From: CAVZVZ01 sp963778895
GTDB taxonomy: Bacteria > Actinomycetota > Acidimicrobiia > Acidimicrobiales > Acidimicrobilacustridaceae
Direction: 5' to 3'
DNA: 64,000 bases
Assembly (NCBI GenBank): GCA_963778895.1
Contig: CAVZVZ010000001.1
Coordinates: forward strand, 412,568-476,567
In this document: positions 9,306 through 18,519 of the stretch, piece by piece
How positions within the stretch are numbered: position 1 is the first letter of the stretch
How the letters are laid out: every line of letters starts with the position of its first letter
The notes under the pieces: generated by a model
Told to the model about the DNA's origin: nothing
The model's database searches: none
Seen by the model: the letters and a program-made list of their open reading frames with translations, nothing else
Translations under genes and position numbers: made by a program

Positions 9306-9914
9306 TCACCCCACCGCCAGGCGCTGCAGTGCCACCTTCAACAGCTCGGCTGGGTCGCCCTCCTCGGGGAGCTCCCGTATGGCGTCGGTGACTTCGTCTG
9401 TGCCATACCCGAGATTGGCCAGCGCGTCGCGCACGTCGGTGCGGGCCGACGCCGGAGCGCGCCGAGTGGGTTCGTCGTTGCCCGCGATCGCCGCCAGCTC
9501 GACACCGGGCATGTCGAGGCGCGTCTTCAACTCGACGAGGAGCCGAGCCGCGGTCTTCTTGCCGACACCGGGCACCAGACACAGCGCGGCGAGATCGTCG
9601 TCGGCCAACACGCGTTGCAGCGCCGCCGGTGAGTGGACCGCGAGGATGGCCAGAGCGAGCGTGGGGCCGACACCGTGCGCGCCGATCAGAATCTCGAAAC
9701 ACCACTGCTCGTCGCGCCGAAGGAAACCGTAGAGCGTCTCGGCGTCCTCGCGCGGGTGGTGATGGACGTAGAAGAAGACGTCGTCACCCGGATCGCCGGC
9801 TTCGACGACCGTGGTCGGCGTGACGGTGAGGCGGTACCCGACACCCGCGGTCTCGACCAGGAGCTCGCCGTCACCCCATCGTTCGAGGAGCGTGCCGCGC
9901 AGCGAGCCGATCAT
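9306..9914 (-). CDS. ruvA: Holliday junction branch-migration protein RuvA
   Basis: Tetrameric junction-binding protein that loads RuvB. 202 residues from ATG 9912-9914, overlapping the ruvC stop as ATGA; an upstream extension of the frame lies inside ruvC. N-terminal OB-fold MIGSLRGTLLER, helix-hairpin-helix stretches GVGPTLALAIL and VPGVGKKTAARLLVEL, and a C-terminal helical domain that contacts RuvB (DALANLGYGTDEV). Confidence 0.95.
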   Translation of the reverse strand: MIGSLRGTLLERWGDGELLVETAGVGYRLTVTPTTVVEAGDPGDDVFFYVHHHPREDAETLYGFLRRDEQWCFEILIGAHGVGPTLALAILAVHSPAALQRVLADDDLAALCLVPGVGKKTAARLLVELKTRLDMPGVELAAIAGNDEPTRRAPASARTDVRDALANLGYGTDEVTDAIRELPEEGDPAELLKVALQRLAVG

Positions 9915-10420
9915 CGTTGAGCCCCCGCGGCGCGCCGACCCGCAGCCTGCACAGGCGCGATGGCGAGGTGGCACAACGCGATCGCGGCGGCGTCGGCCGC
10001 GTCGGGAGACTTCGGGCGCTCGGTCAAGCCGAGCAACGTCTGCACCATGTCCTGCATCTGCTCCTTGGTGGCGCCGCCGTAGCCGGCGACGGCTTCTTTC
10101 ACTTGGTTCGGGGAGTACTGCGCGACCTCACAGCCGCGCGACGCGGCCTCGGCCATGGCGATGCCGCTCGCCTGGCCGACCGAGATCGCGGTGCGGACGT
10201 TCTGTTGGAAGAGCACCCGCTCGACGGCCAGCGCGGTCGGCTGGAACTCGACCAACAACGAGCGCAACTCGCTCTGGAGCTCGGCCAGACGCTGGGGCAA
10301 TGGGTCCGAGGGCGCGGTCGTGAGGACGCCGATCGCCACGGCGCGAGCAAGGCGTCCTTGCGGTTCGAGCACCGCATAGCCGCAGCGAGAGACCCCAGGG
10401 TCCACACCCAACACGAACAC
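9911..10420 (-). CDS. ruvC: Crossover junction endodeoxyribonuclease RuvC
   Basis: Resolves Holliday junctions by paired nicking. 169 residues from a GTG at 10418-10420. RNase H-like fold with the acidic catalytic residues visible as Asp7 in VLGVDPGVSRCGYAVLE, the Glu of ALAVERVLFQQN, and the late Asp pair in SPDAADAAAIALCH. First gene of the minus-strand ruvCAB-queA-tgt-secDF-apt-relA run; the promoter is expected in the 187 nt upstream. Confidence 0.95.
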   Translation of the reverse strand: MFVLGVDPGVSRCGYAVLEPQGRLARAVAIGVLTTAPSDPLPQRLAELQSELRSLLVEFQPTALAVERVLFQQNVRTAISVGQASGIAMAEAASRGCEVAQYSPNQVKEAVAGYGGATKEQMQDMVQTLLGLTERPKSPDAADAAAIALCHLAIAPVQAAGRRAAGAQR

Positions 10421-10607
10421 CTGTACGAAGGTAATGGTGCGGACCAGGACCGGGGTGGATCCCCTGGTGGCCCCAGGCGTGCGTGCCCCGCCCCTTCAGG
10501 CCAGGCCCCAGGTGCCGATGAGACAAGCGTGACCATGTCCCCCGCCGTGACCGCAGCCACACGTCGCGTCCGCGGAGCCGCCGGCCCCTCCCGATCCGAA
10601 CCTCGTC
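10421..10607. other. Divergent intergenic region ruvC / ABC exporter
   Basis: A 187-nt spacer between the divergent ruvC and ABC-ATPase genes that should hold both promoters. An ATG at 10535 opens a frame (MSPAVTAAT...) that could be the true ABC start if one base is missing or added near 10555; the frame that reads into the ABC domain is PPAPPDPNLVVEIRG. I see no tRNA or small ORF of note. Confidence 0.4.
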
Positions 10608-11556
10608 GTGGAGATTCGGGGCGTGACCCGCAAGTTCGGCACCGTCCCCGCGCTGTCCGATCTGACGTTGCTCGTACCGCGCAGCCGGATCACCGTCTTG
10701 CTCGGCCCCAACGGGGCGGGCAAGACGACTGCCATCCGCGTGATCACCGGTGCGCTGGAGCCGAACCGTGGCGTCGTGCGCACGTTCGGCTTCGATCCGA
10801 CCCGCGACGGTGAGGAGGTGCGGCGCCGCTGTGGTGTCGTGTCGGCCAAGCCCGCGCTGTACGACCGACTGTCGGGGTGGGACAACCTCGAGTACTCGGC
10901 CGAGCTGTACGGATTGGGACGCAACGCCACGGACCAGATCAAGTCAGCCGCCGCTCGCTTCGGCATCCTCGAGGCGCTCGACCAACAGGTGGGCGGCTAC
11001 TCGACGGGCATGAAGACGCGGTTGGCGTTGGCCCGCTCGGTGATGCACGACCCGGAACTGTTGTTGTTCGACGAACCGACGTCGGGTCTCGATCCCGAGT
11101 CCTCGCACGCCGTGCTGAACCTCATCCGCGAGATGACGGGCGAGGGATGCACCGTGGTGATGTGCACGCACCTGCTCGTCGAAGCCGAAGGTCTGGCCGA
11201 CCAGATCGTGGTGCTCGAGTCCGGCACCGATCTGCTCGCCGGCACGCAGGACGAGCTGATCCACCGGTACTGGCCCGCGAACACGGTGTGGCTCGATGCC
11301 GAGGACGCCGCCCAGCTCGATCGCATCCGCGATTGGCCGGGCGTGCTGGCGTACACCCGCGACGGCAACACGCGTCAGAAGGGCCGGGTCGAGGTCCAGC
11401 TCGACGATCTGGCGCGCGTGCCCGATCTCGTCGATCGCTTGGCCGGCGAAGGAGTGCGATTGATGCGCGGTCGAACCGCACCAACCGAGTCTCGAAGATC
11501 TGTACTTCGCCGTTCGCGCCGAACGCCGAGCCCAAGGTGTGGAGCCGGCTCTATGA
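10608..11556 (+). CDS. ABC exporter ATP-binding protein (one frame change)
   Basis: Nucleotide-binding subunit of a two-gene exporter; the substrate is unknown. From GTG 10608 the product reads Walker A GPNGAGKTTAIRV, the signature region GGYSTGMKTRLALARSV, and Walker B LLLFDEPTSGLDPE with the switch His in VVMCTHLLVEAEGL. Near 11470 the frame must shift by one base (extra G in CGCGG) to continue into the typical C-terminal end VEPHQPSLEDLYFAVRAE and a TGA at 11554-11556. That TGA overlaps an ATG of the permease gene (ATGA). The true start may be ATG 10535 with a further indel, giving a Pro/Ala-rich leader. The family resembles CcmA/NatA-type exporters. Confidence 0.85.
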
Positions 11557-12388
11557 ACACGAAGCGCAATGTTCACGGTGATGCGCACCGAGCTGAAGCA
11601 GCTCATCGGGGCCCGCGACTTCTGGATCCCGATGATGTTGCTCGGCGCTTTCTTCTTCCTCGTCGTGCCGGCCTTCCTGCTTGTCGATCATCAACAGCCT
11701 GGGCAACAACCAGGCCGTGCAGCAGGTGTCGGACGCGCTCAAGCTGCTCCCGCAATCGGCGCAGAATGCCGTGCCGGCGAACGTCGGCGCGGAGACCAAG
11801 GTGTCGTACGTGCTGGCGGTGTATCTGTTCGCACCGATCGCCGTCGTCGTTCCGCTGACGATCTCGACCGCCGTGGGCGCGTCGACGATCGTGGGCGAGC
11901 GGGAACGAGGCACGGGCGAGTTCCTGGCCCACTCCCCCGCTGACGTGCGCGAGATCTACATGGGCAAGCTGCTCGCGAGTCTGATCCCCGGCTACATCAC
12001 GACCGTCGTCGGCTTCGGGGTCTACTCACTGCTGGTGAACGTCATCGTCGGCCCGGATGTCGGCGGATGGTTCTTCCCGACACCGTCGTGGTGGCTGCTG
12101 ATCCTGTGGGTGCTGCCGCCGTTCTTGGCGCTGGCCCTGTCGCTGGTGTTGCGACTGTCGGCCCGGGTGAAGAGCACCGCCGCTGCGCAACAGGCCGCCG
12201 GTCTGGTGACGTTCCCGTTGATCATCATTGCGTACGGCCAGTCGACGGGCGCCCTGTTGGGGTCGGGCAGCAGCACCCTCACCCTCATCCTCGGGGCATT
12301 GGCGTGGATCCTCGCCATCGTGAGTCTGTCGACCGGCTTCAAGTCGCTCACCCGCGCCCGCCTCCTCGGCGTCGCCAACGAGCAATAG
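11553..12388 (+). CDS. ABC exporter permease (frame changes near 11567 and 11680)
   Basis: Integral-membrane partner of the preceding ATPase. I read MNTKR, then MFTVMRTELKQLIGARDFW, a first TM helix (MMLLGAFFFLVVPAFLL), then after a one-base shift near 11680 SIINSLGNNQAVQQV and at least five further hydrophobic helices to LTRARLLGVANEQ. The conserved cytoplasmic GERERGTGEFLAHSP motif of ABC-2 type permeases is present near 11895-11935. The ATG at 11553 overlaps the ATPase stop, but needs one base removed near 11567 to stay in frame; otherwise ATG 11569 would be the start. A NatB/ABC-2-like export role is inferred from the fold only. Confidence 0.8.
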
Positions 12389-12412
12389 CGCACGTCCCGC
12401 CCCCCTTCCGAA

Positions 12413-12456
12413 CCTGTGCGCAGAATGGGGGTCAGAGCCCCCGATCTGCGTACAGG
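12413..12456. repeat. 44-nt hairpin repeat, copy 1
   Basis: An interrupted palindrome: outer arms CCTGTGCGCAGA / TCTGCGTACAGG (12 bp with one G-T pair) enclosing inner arms GGGGG / CCCCC around TCAGAG. A second copy, identical at about 38 of 44 positions, lies at 13431-13474. The two copies bracket the AbiEi/DUF559 gene, 46 nt before its start. Confidence 0.8.
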
Positions 12457-12502
12457 AATGCTCGAGGTTGGGTGTCATACCTCGCTGCTGAGATGTTCGG
12501 TC

Positions 12503-13520
12503 ATGGAACGGCGGATCATCGAACTGGCAGAGCAACAACACGGCTTGATCGCGCGTTACCAGGCGCAGGCGGCCGGCCTCACCCGGGAGGGATGGCGACA
12601 CCTCGACCAGTCGGACGACTGGGAACTGGCGTCATCCCGAGTGCTGCGACGAACGGGCGCGCCCCGCACTCGCGAGCAGTCGATCCTTGCGGACGTGCTC
12701 CACATGGGAACCGACGCTGTTGCCACCAAGGCCACGGCGCTGGCGCTGTGGGCGCTACCCGGCTGGAGCCTTTCACCGACCCACCTGCTCGTGCCCCGCC
12801 GCTCGGTTCGCCGCTAAGGGCTCCGCCGTCATTCATACGACCACCGCTATCGATCAACGCCATGTCGCGACCGTTGCCTTCATTCCGACGGTGACTCCCG
12901 TGCGGGCGCTGTTCGATGTCGCGGGGTCGGTTCATCCCAAGAAGCTCGAGCGCGCGCTCGACAATGCGTGGGCTCGGCGGTTGATCACGCACGCCTTGCT
13001 CCACCGAACGCTCGACGAGCTGGCTGAACGCGGCAGGCCGGGGATCGCGGTGATGCGAGAGCTGGCCGAAGCGCGCCCGCCGGACTATCGGCCGCCCGAA
13101 AGCGGCACGGAAGCGAAGTTGAACGACATCCTGAGCGACGCCGGCAAGGCCACCCTGAGGCGGCAGGTGAACGCCGGCGACGCGACGAACTGGGTGGGTC
13201 GATTCGACCTCGCCGATCGACAAGTTCCTCTCATCGTCGAGGTGCACAGTGAGTTGTTCCATGGCAGCAACCTCGACCGCCAGCGGGACAAGGCGAAACG
13301 GGCGGCGATGGAGGCAGCCGGCTGGACCTTCATCGAAGTGTGGGATACCGAGGTGTGGCGAACGCCGCGGGAAGTCGTGCAGCGCATCGAAACCGCCCGA
13401 CGCGACGCTCCGACGGGCCGCCTGACCGAACCTGTACGCGGAATGGGGGTCAGAGCCCCCACTTTGCGCACAGGTTGGCGGGGGGGGTGGGTCAGGCGAG
13501 GGCGGCGACGGCGTCGATGA
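12503..13520 (+). CDS. AbiEi-like antitoxin domain plus DUF559 endonuclease-like protein (frame change near 12815)
   Basis: Starts MERRIIELAEQQHGLIARYQ at ATG 12503. The N-terminal 60 residues look like the AbiEi winged-helix seen in type IV toxin-antitoxin proteins (ARYQAQAAGLTREGWRHL). After a one-base shift near 12815 the middle part reads TPVRALFDVAGSVHPKKLERALDNAW, in two pieces, and the C-terminal 100 residues match the DUF559/Vsr-like restriction-endonuclease fold: EAKLNDIL, a VPLIVEVHSELFH strand with an acidic residue, and WTFIEVWDTEVWRTP. The frame then runs straight through hairpin repeat copy 2 to a TGA at 13518-13520, so the last 30 or so residues are encoded by the repeat and by the tail of the convergent peroxiredoxin gene. 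Substrate and partner toxin are not evident. Likely an accessory gene. Confidence 0.75.
13431..13474. repeat. 44-nt hairpin repeat, copy 2
   Basis: CCTGTACGCGGA ... GGGGGTCAGAGCCCCC ... TTTGCGCACAGG; same layout as copy 1 at 12413. It lies inside the 3' end of the DUF559 reading frame and 18 nt from the peroxiredoxin stop, so it may act as a terminator for both convergent genes. Confidence 0.8.
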
Positions 13521-13961
13521 GCTCGGAGACGGGGCGGAAGGTGAGCCCGGCGGTGGAGCGGTGCGCGTAGCGGACGATCCCGTCGGCGTCGACCACGAAG
13601 ATCGACCGACGGTAGAAACCCACCGGACCGAGGATGCCGTACGACTCGCCGACCGCCTTGTTCGCGTCGGCCAGGAGCGGGAACGCGAAGCCACCCTGAG
13701 ATCCCGCCCATTCGTCGTGCTGCTCGACCGACTGCGGGCTGATCGCCAACACCTGTGCGCCCACGTCCCGAACCGCGCGATGTCGTCGCTGTAGGTGTTG
13801 AGCTGCACGGTGCACACCGGCGAGTTGTCGGCCGGATAGAACACCAGCACCACGGGCCGCCCGCGGTACTCCGACAACGTGTACGTGCGATGCCCGTCCG
13901 CCGTGCCGTCCGTGCCCGCGAGCGCGAAGTCCGGAGCGGCTCCTCCGATGCTGACCGTCAT
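13492..13961 (-). CDS. Thioredoxin-fold peroxiredoxin (frame change near 13765)
   Basis: AhpC/TSA family thiol peroxidase. From ATG 13959-13961: MTVSIGGAAPDFALAG, the strand GRPVVLVFYPADNSPVCTVQ with the peroxidatic Cys in SPVCT near residue 53, then after a one-base shift near 13765 GAQVLAISPQSVEQHDEW, GGFAFPLLADANKAV and the C-terminal IFVVDADGIVRYAHRS. About 155 residues. The second Cys that BCP-type enzymes carry five residues after the first is absent (VCTVQL), suggesting a 1-Cys enzyme that depends on an external thiol such as mycothiol; that is inference. It overlaps the tail of the convergent DUF559 gene by 29 nt. Confidence 0.82.
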
Positions 13962-14073
13962 CGATCAGCGATGTACCCGTCGACCATGCGGGGAGACTAG
14001 CGATCCCGCGCCGGCGCTCCGCCATTTTGTCGAGACTCCGACGTCCCCTAGATTCAGCCGGATCGTGGACCCA

Positions 14074-15083
14074 ATGTCGTCGCGCTACTTCTTCGTCCAC
14101 ATCATGAAGACGGCCGGCACGAGCTTCCTGACGCAATTCAGCCGATTGTTCCCGGCGGACTCGGTGTGGCCCCCGACCATTCCCCGCGAGCACCGGATGG
14201 ACGGCACGTGGAGCACCATCCGCGACTACATGTCGTTCGCCCCCTTGACGGAGATCGATCCGGAGAAACGCCGACGATTGGCCTGGTGGCGGGACACCTG
14301 CCCTACGCCGCCACCGAGCTCCTGCACGACGACGGCAACGACGGGCCGGCGTGTCTCACCTTGCTGCGGGAGCCCGTCGAGCGGACCGCATCGTTCCTCG
14401 ACCAGTGCCGGCGGCACCGACCGGAGCTGAGCGACCAACCGTTGGAGGCCATCTACGACGATCCGTGGTACTTCGATCGATTCATCCACAATCACCAGAC
14501 ACGTGTCTTCTCGATGACGTTCGCCGAAGCATCCGCGCCACGCACCGATCAGGTCCTGCTGGCGGAGTTCCTGCGATCGCTCGTCCCGGCATCAGCCACG
14601 ACCGAAGACCGAGCGCGCGTCGATGCCCTGATCTCGGACGGCCAGATGATCTTCGACGAGAGAACTCCTCTTGCGGTTGCGGAACTCGAACGGCTCGGCG
14701 TCGACATGGCGAACCACAAACCCGCGTACGAGAGGTTCCGGGTGCAACCGCAGTACTGGGTCCCGGAGGGTGGCATGGGTTACCTCTACGCCGACGCCGC
14801 ACTGACCCGCCCGTCGCCCGTGGACGAGGAGCGACTGGCCCAGGCCCTGGAGAACCTCGACCAGTGCGCGGTGGTCGGACTGACCGACGACTACCCCGGA
14901 TTCATCGACGATCTGAACCGCACGTGCGGTGCCGAGTGCTCGTCGGAGGGCTGGCTCAACGCCGGGGATACGGCGGACGCACCTCTCGAAGGCGTTCATC
15001 CGCCGCGTCGAGCAGGAGAACCGCTTCGACATGGAGTTCTACGAGGCCGCCCGCACGCTCGTCTCATCACGCCGGCCGGCTGA
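14074..15083 (+). CDS. Sulfotransferase-family protein (frame changes near 14290 and 14965)
   Basis: Reads MSSRYFFVHIMKTAGTSFL from ATG 14074: the 5'-phosphosulfate loop of sulfotransferase family 2 (KTAGTSF). After a shift near 14290 it continues GLVAGHLPYAATELL and the 3'-phosphate motif TLLREPVERTASFLDQC, then a long helical part to ALENLDQCAVVGLTDDY, typical of this family. A second shift near 14965 is needed for the end FIRRVEQENRFDMEFYEAA; the stop is then uncertain (TGA 15081-15083 is the nearest candidate). About 330 residues. The acceptor is unknown; surface glycan or lipid sulfation is possible. Convergent with yebC, 13 nt apart. Confidence 0.75.
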
Positions 15084-15096
15084 CTCGCAAAGCGGA

Positions 15097-15846
15097 TCAG
15101 GAGACGGCCGCTTGCAGGATCTCGTCGGGCACGTCGAAGTTGGCGTAGACGTCTTGCACGTCGTCGAGCTCTTCCAGTGCGTCGATCAGCCGCAACACGG
15201 ATTTGGCGGCATCGGCGGTGTCGAGAGGCACGGTGCTGGTGGCCAGCATGGTCGAATCGGCCGAGTCGAAGGCCACGCCCGCTTCGGTGAGCGCGTCGCG
15301 CACCGCGGGAAGGTCGTGCGGCGCGCTGGTGAGGCGCCACGTGTCGCCTTCGTCGACCAGGTCCTCGGCGCCGGCGTCGAGGCTCGCCATCATGATGTCG
15401 TCCTCTTCCACCGTGCGGGGCAGGATCACGACGCCCTTGCGCTCGAACTGCCACGCCACCGCGCCGGGCTCGGCGATCGATCCGCCGAACTTCTTCAGCA
15501 CGCCGCGCACATCGGCACCCGTGCGGTTCCGATTGTCGGTCAACACGTCGACGAGCACCGCCACGCCGTGTGGCGCGTAGCCCTCGTACGTGACCGGCTC
15601 GTAGCGCACGCCCTCGAGCTCACCCGAACCGCGCTTGATGGCGCGCTCGATCGTGTCGAGCGGCACCGACGAGTCGCTCGCCTTCTGGTACATCGTGCGC
15701 AACGTGGCGTTGGCGTCGAGGTCGCTGCCGCCTTCGCGTGCCGCCACCTCGACCTGGCGGATCAACTTGGCGAAGAGCTTGGCGCGCGCCTTGTCGGCGG
15801 CACCCTTCTTGTGCTTGATCGTCGCCCACTTCGAATGGCCGGACAT
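15097..15846 (-). CDS. yebC: YebC/PmpR-family protein
   Basis: Conserved cytoplasmic protein of the TACO1/YebC family, reported in other bacteria as a DNA-binding regulator or a translation factor for polyproline stretches. 249 residues from ATG 15844-15846: MSGHSKWATIKHKKGAADKA signature, then NRTGADVRGVLKKFGGSI and the acidic C-terminal domain ending LDDVQDVYANFDVPDEIL. Intact. In many actinobacteria it adjoins ruvC; here about 4.7 kb of other genes separate them. It starts 3 nt after pdxT. Confidence 0.93.
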   Translation of the reverse strand: MSGHSKWATIKHKKGAADKARAKLFAKLIRQVEVAAREGGSDLDANATLRTMYQKASDSSVPLDTIERAIKRGSGELEGVRYEPVTYEGYAPHGVAVLVDVLTDNRNRTGADVRGVLKKFGGSIAEPGAVAWQFERKGVVILPRTVEEDDIMMASLDAGAEDLVDEGDTWRLTSAPHDLPAVRDALTEAGVAFDSADSTMLATSTVPLDTADAAKSVLRLIDALEELDDVQDVYANFDVPDEILQAAVS

Positions 15847-15848
15847 CC

Positions 15849-16425
15849 CTACTCCCCTACCATCGACAAGAACAGCTCGTGCAGGCGCGTGTCGTCGGAC
15901 AGTTCGGGATGGAACGCCGACGCCATCACCGGTCCCTGCCGCACGAGCACGGCTTTTCCGTCGACCTCGGCCAGCACCTCGACGCCCGGCGCCGGTGCGC
16001 TCCACCTGCGGGGCGCGAATGAAGACCGCGTGCATCGGCCCGCCGGCCAATCCCTGCACGTCGAGATCGGCCTCGAACGAATCGGCCTGGCGCCCGAAGG
16101 CGTTGCGGCGCACGTCGATGTCGAGCACACCGAAGCTGCGCTGGTCGTCGCGCCCGTCGAGCACGTTGGTGGCCAGAAGGATCATGCCCGCGCAGGTTCC
16201 CAGAGCCGGGAGCCCGCCCGCAAGCTTGTCGGCAATCGGCGCGCGCAGCTCAGTGGCGTCGAGCATCAACGAGATCGTGGTCGACTCGCCACCGGGGATG
16301 ACCAGCGCGTCGATGTCGACGACGTCGGCCGGCGTGCGCACCTCGTGCGCGGCCACGCCGAGCGCATCGAACACACGGGCGTGGCGTGCGAAGGCACCTT
16401 GTAACGCGAGGACCCCGACCTTCAG
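15849..16425 (-). CDS. pdxT: Pyridoxal 5'-phosphate synthase glutaminase subunit PdxT (CTG start; frame change near 15990)
   Basis: Glutaminase that feeds ammonia to PdxS in the DXP-independent PLP pathway. The product reads KVGVLALQGAFARHARVF, VIPGGESTTISLML, the nucleophile Cys in GTCAGMILL, and, after a one-base shift near 15990, ASAFHPELSDDTRLHELF with the His-Glu of the triad. About 191 residues. The only codon where the family start falls is CTG at 16423-16425: the pdxS stop TAG is in frame four codons upstream and no ATG, GTG or TTG intervenes. The sequence GGAG overlaps that stop and lies six bases before CTG. A near-cognate start is therefore likely, unless a base was miscalled. Confidence 0.88.
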
Positions 16426-16434
16426 CGTGCGCTC

Positions 16435-17352
16435 CTACCAACCGCGTTCGGCGAGCTTGGTGTCGAGCCCGTCGATCTCGAGGCCGGGCATGGCGCCACC
16501 GAGACCGTGGCTCACCTTGGTGAGGATCGCCGCGTCGCGATAGTTGGTGGTGGCCTCGACGATGGCCCGCGCCCGACGAGCCGGGTCGTCACTCTTGAAG
16601 ATGCCCGAACCGACGAACACCGCTTGCGCACCGAGCTGCATGACGAGCGATGCATCGGCCGGCGTGGCGATGCCGCCGGCACAGAACAGCGGCACGGGCA
16701 GCACGCCCGTCTCGGCCACCTCTTGCACGAGCGGCAGTGGCGCCTGCAGTTGCTTGGCCCAGTCGAACAGCTCGGCGCTGTCGGCCTGGGTGATCTTGCG
16801 GATGTCGCCGAGGATCGAGCGCAAGTGGCGCACGGCTTCGACGATGTTGCCGGTGCCGGCCTCGCCCTTCGAGCGAATCATGGCGGCACCCTCGCTGATG
16901 CGGCGCAGCGCCTCACCGAGGTTGGTCGCGCCGCACACGAACGGGATGGTGAAGAGCCACTTGTCGATGTGGTGCGCTTCGTCGGCCGGGGTGAGCACTT
17001 CGCTCTCGTCGATGTAGTCGACGCCCAGCTCCTGCAGGATCTGCGCCTCGGCGAAGTGCCCGATGCGGGCCTTGGCCATCACGGGCACGGTCACTTGGGC
17101 CTGGATGCCCTCGATCATCTCCGGGTCGCTCATGCGGGCGACACCACCGTCACGGCGGATGTCGGACGGCACCCGCTCGAGCGCCATCACGGCGCTGGCG
17201 CCGGCGTCCTCGGCGATCTTGGCCTGTTCGGCGTCGACGACGTCCATGATGACGCCGCCGGAGAGCATCTCGGCGAGGCCTCGCTTCACGAGCTGGGTAC
17301 CGGTCTCCCGGTCCAGGCCTCGCGACGAGCCCGCGGTGGTCCCTTCAGTCAT
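16435..17352 (-). CDS. pdxS: Pyridoxal 5'-phosphate synthase subunit PdxS
   Basis: Builds PLP from ribose 5-phosphate, glyceraldehyde 3-phosphate and ammonia in a dodecamer decorated with PdxT. 305 residues from ATG 17350-17352. Seen: KRGLAEMLSGGVIMDVV, the Schiff-base lysine in VPVMAKARIGHF, the second lysine in AAMIRSKGEAGTGN, and VPLFCAGGIATPADA. pdxT follows after only 9 nt, so the two subunits are co-expressed. An upstream extension of the frame crosses unconserved sequence and is not used. Confidence 0.96.
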   Translation of the reverse strand: MTEGTTAGSSRGLDRETGTQLVKRGLAEMLSGGVIMDVVDAEQAKIAEDAGASAVMALERVPSDIRRDGGVARMSDPEMIEGIQAQVTVPVMAKARIGHFAEAQILQELGVDYIDESEVLTPADEAHHIDKWLFTIPFVCGATNLGEALRRISEGAAMIRSKGEAGTGNIVEAVRHLRSILGDIRKITQADSAELFDWAKQLQAPLPLVQEVAETGVLPVPLFCAGGIATPADASLVMQLGAQAVFVGSGIFKSDDPARRARAIVEATTNYRDAAILTKVSHGLGGAMPGLEIDGLDTKLAERGW

Positions 17353-17410
17353 GGGCGTCAGTCTACGGTCACCCGACCGGGTGACCGGCCGTCGAATTCC
17401 GATGATCGGG

Positions 17411-18519
17411 CTAGCGGCGCAGCTCCAGCAGCGAGCCGGCCGTCTCGGGATCGATCGGGGTCGCAGCCGAGCCGGTCTCGGGCAAGGCCACCCAGGTACG
17501 ACCGGGCGACAGCTTGATCGGCAGGCCACCCTGATCGACGAGCTCCCAGCCCGACAGCGCCGTGGGTCGCTTCCAGCGACCGACGATGGCTTTGCCGTCG
17601 GTCAGCACCACCGCGTCGCCCTCACCCGTGCTGATGGCCATGGGCGAACGGGCGTCGGACGGGCTCTGGCCGTACTCGAGGAACATGATGACGACGTTCT
17701 GCGGTGCGACCTGCACACCGTTGCCGTCGACGGTCGCGCTGTCGGGACGCGGGTGCGATTCGTCGACCTGGAAACGATCCCAGCCACCTCGCTCGGCGTC
17801 CCACACGTAGTCGGCCCGCACGCCCCCACCGAAGTCGACGACGTAGCCCGGCGCCGGCAGCGCGCCGCCGGTGTAGGGCTCGAACGGGGCGCGGTAGGTG
17901 AACAACGGCGGCGGGGCGCCCGCACCAGCCGGCGCGGCATCGGTGAGCAAGCCCGAGATGTTCGTGTAGAGGTTGTGCGGTGCCTTACGACTGTTGTCGC
18001 GGTGGTACTGCCCGGGCACCTGCGTCCTGACCGGCGTTCACGAGGAAGCCGTTGTCCACCGCGGTGTGCACCTCGCTCGTGACACCCGGGTTCGCGCCCG
18101 ACCACGCGATCAGAGGAGCACCGAGGTTCGCGAGCAGTTCGATGTCGGAGCTGCGCGCCGAACGAACGGGCCCGACCGTGTCGGGTGTCTGCGATTGGAA
18201 CACCACCGCGTAACGAGTGATGCCTTCGACCAACAGCTCGTACACCACGTCGGCTTCGTTGATGCCGGTCTGCGGCCGGCGCGTCGGGGCTGTTGTCCAT
18301 CTTCACGACAACGGCGGGATGTTGCGCGAGCCCGAGGTCGGCGACGGGTACACCGGTGAGCGGGTACACGGGCGGCGGTGGCGCCGACGTCGTAGTCGCG
18401 TCGCCCTTGGTCGTGGGTGACGCGCCCGCTTCGACGGGCTTGTCGTTCGACTTGCCGCACGCCGCTACGAACACGAGCGTGAGCGTGACGGCAACGATCT
18501 GAATTGGACGGCGACGCAC
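17411..18519 (-). CDS. DUF3048-family (YerB-like) lipoprotein (frame changes near 18280 and 18020)
   Basis: Starts at GTG 18517-18519, seven bases after GGAGGGAG: MRRRPIQIVAVTLTLVFVAAC, a lipoprotein signal with lipobox VAAC at Cys21, then a Thr/Pro-rich linker. The DUF3048 N-lobe reads YPLTGVPV, VVKMDNSPDA and, after a shift near 18280, RPQTGINEADVVYELLVEG and GPVRSARSSDIELL. A second shift near 18020 leads into the C-lobe, ending GRTWVALPETGSA. About 365 residues. Bacillus YerB is a member; the biochemical role is unknown. Extracytoplasmic location is inferred from the lipobox. Confidence 0.82.

Noticed and set aside
12413..13474. Two 44-nt repeats as a possible CRISPR
   Set aside because: Only two copies, about 1 kb apart, with a gene and not a spacer between them; the palindromic layout fits a hairpin element.
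14929..16404. 491-codon plus-strand frame over yebC and pdxT
   Set aside because: Apart from a short 5' part that encodes the end of the sulfotransferase, it is antisense to yebC and pdxT and lacks any recognisable domain.
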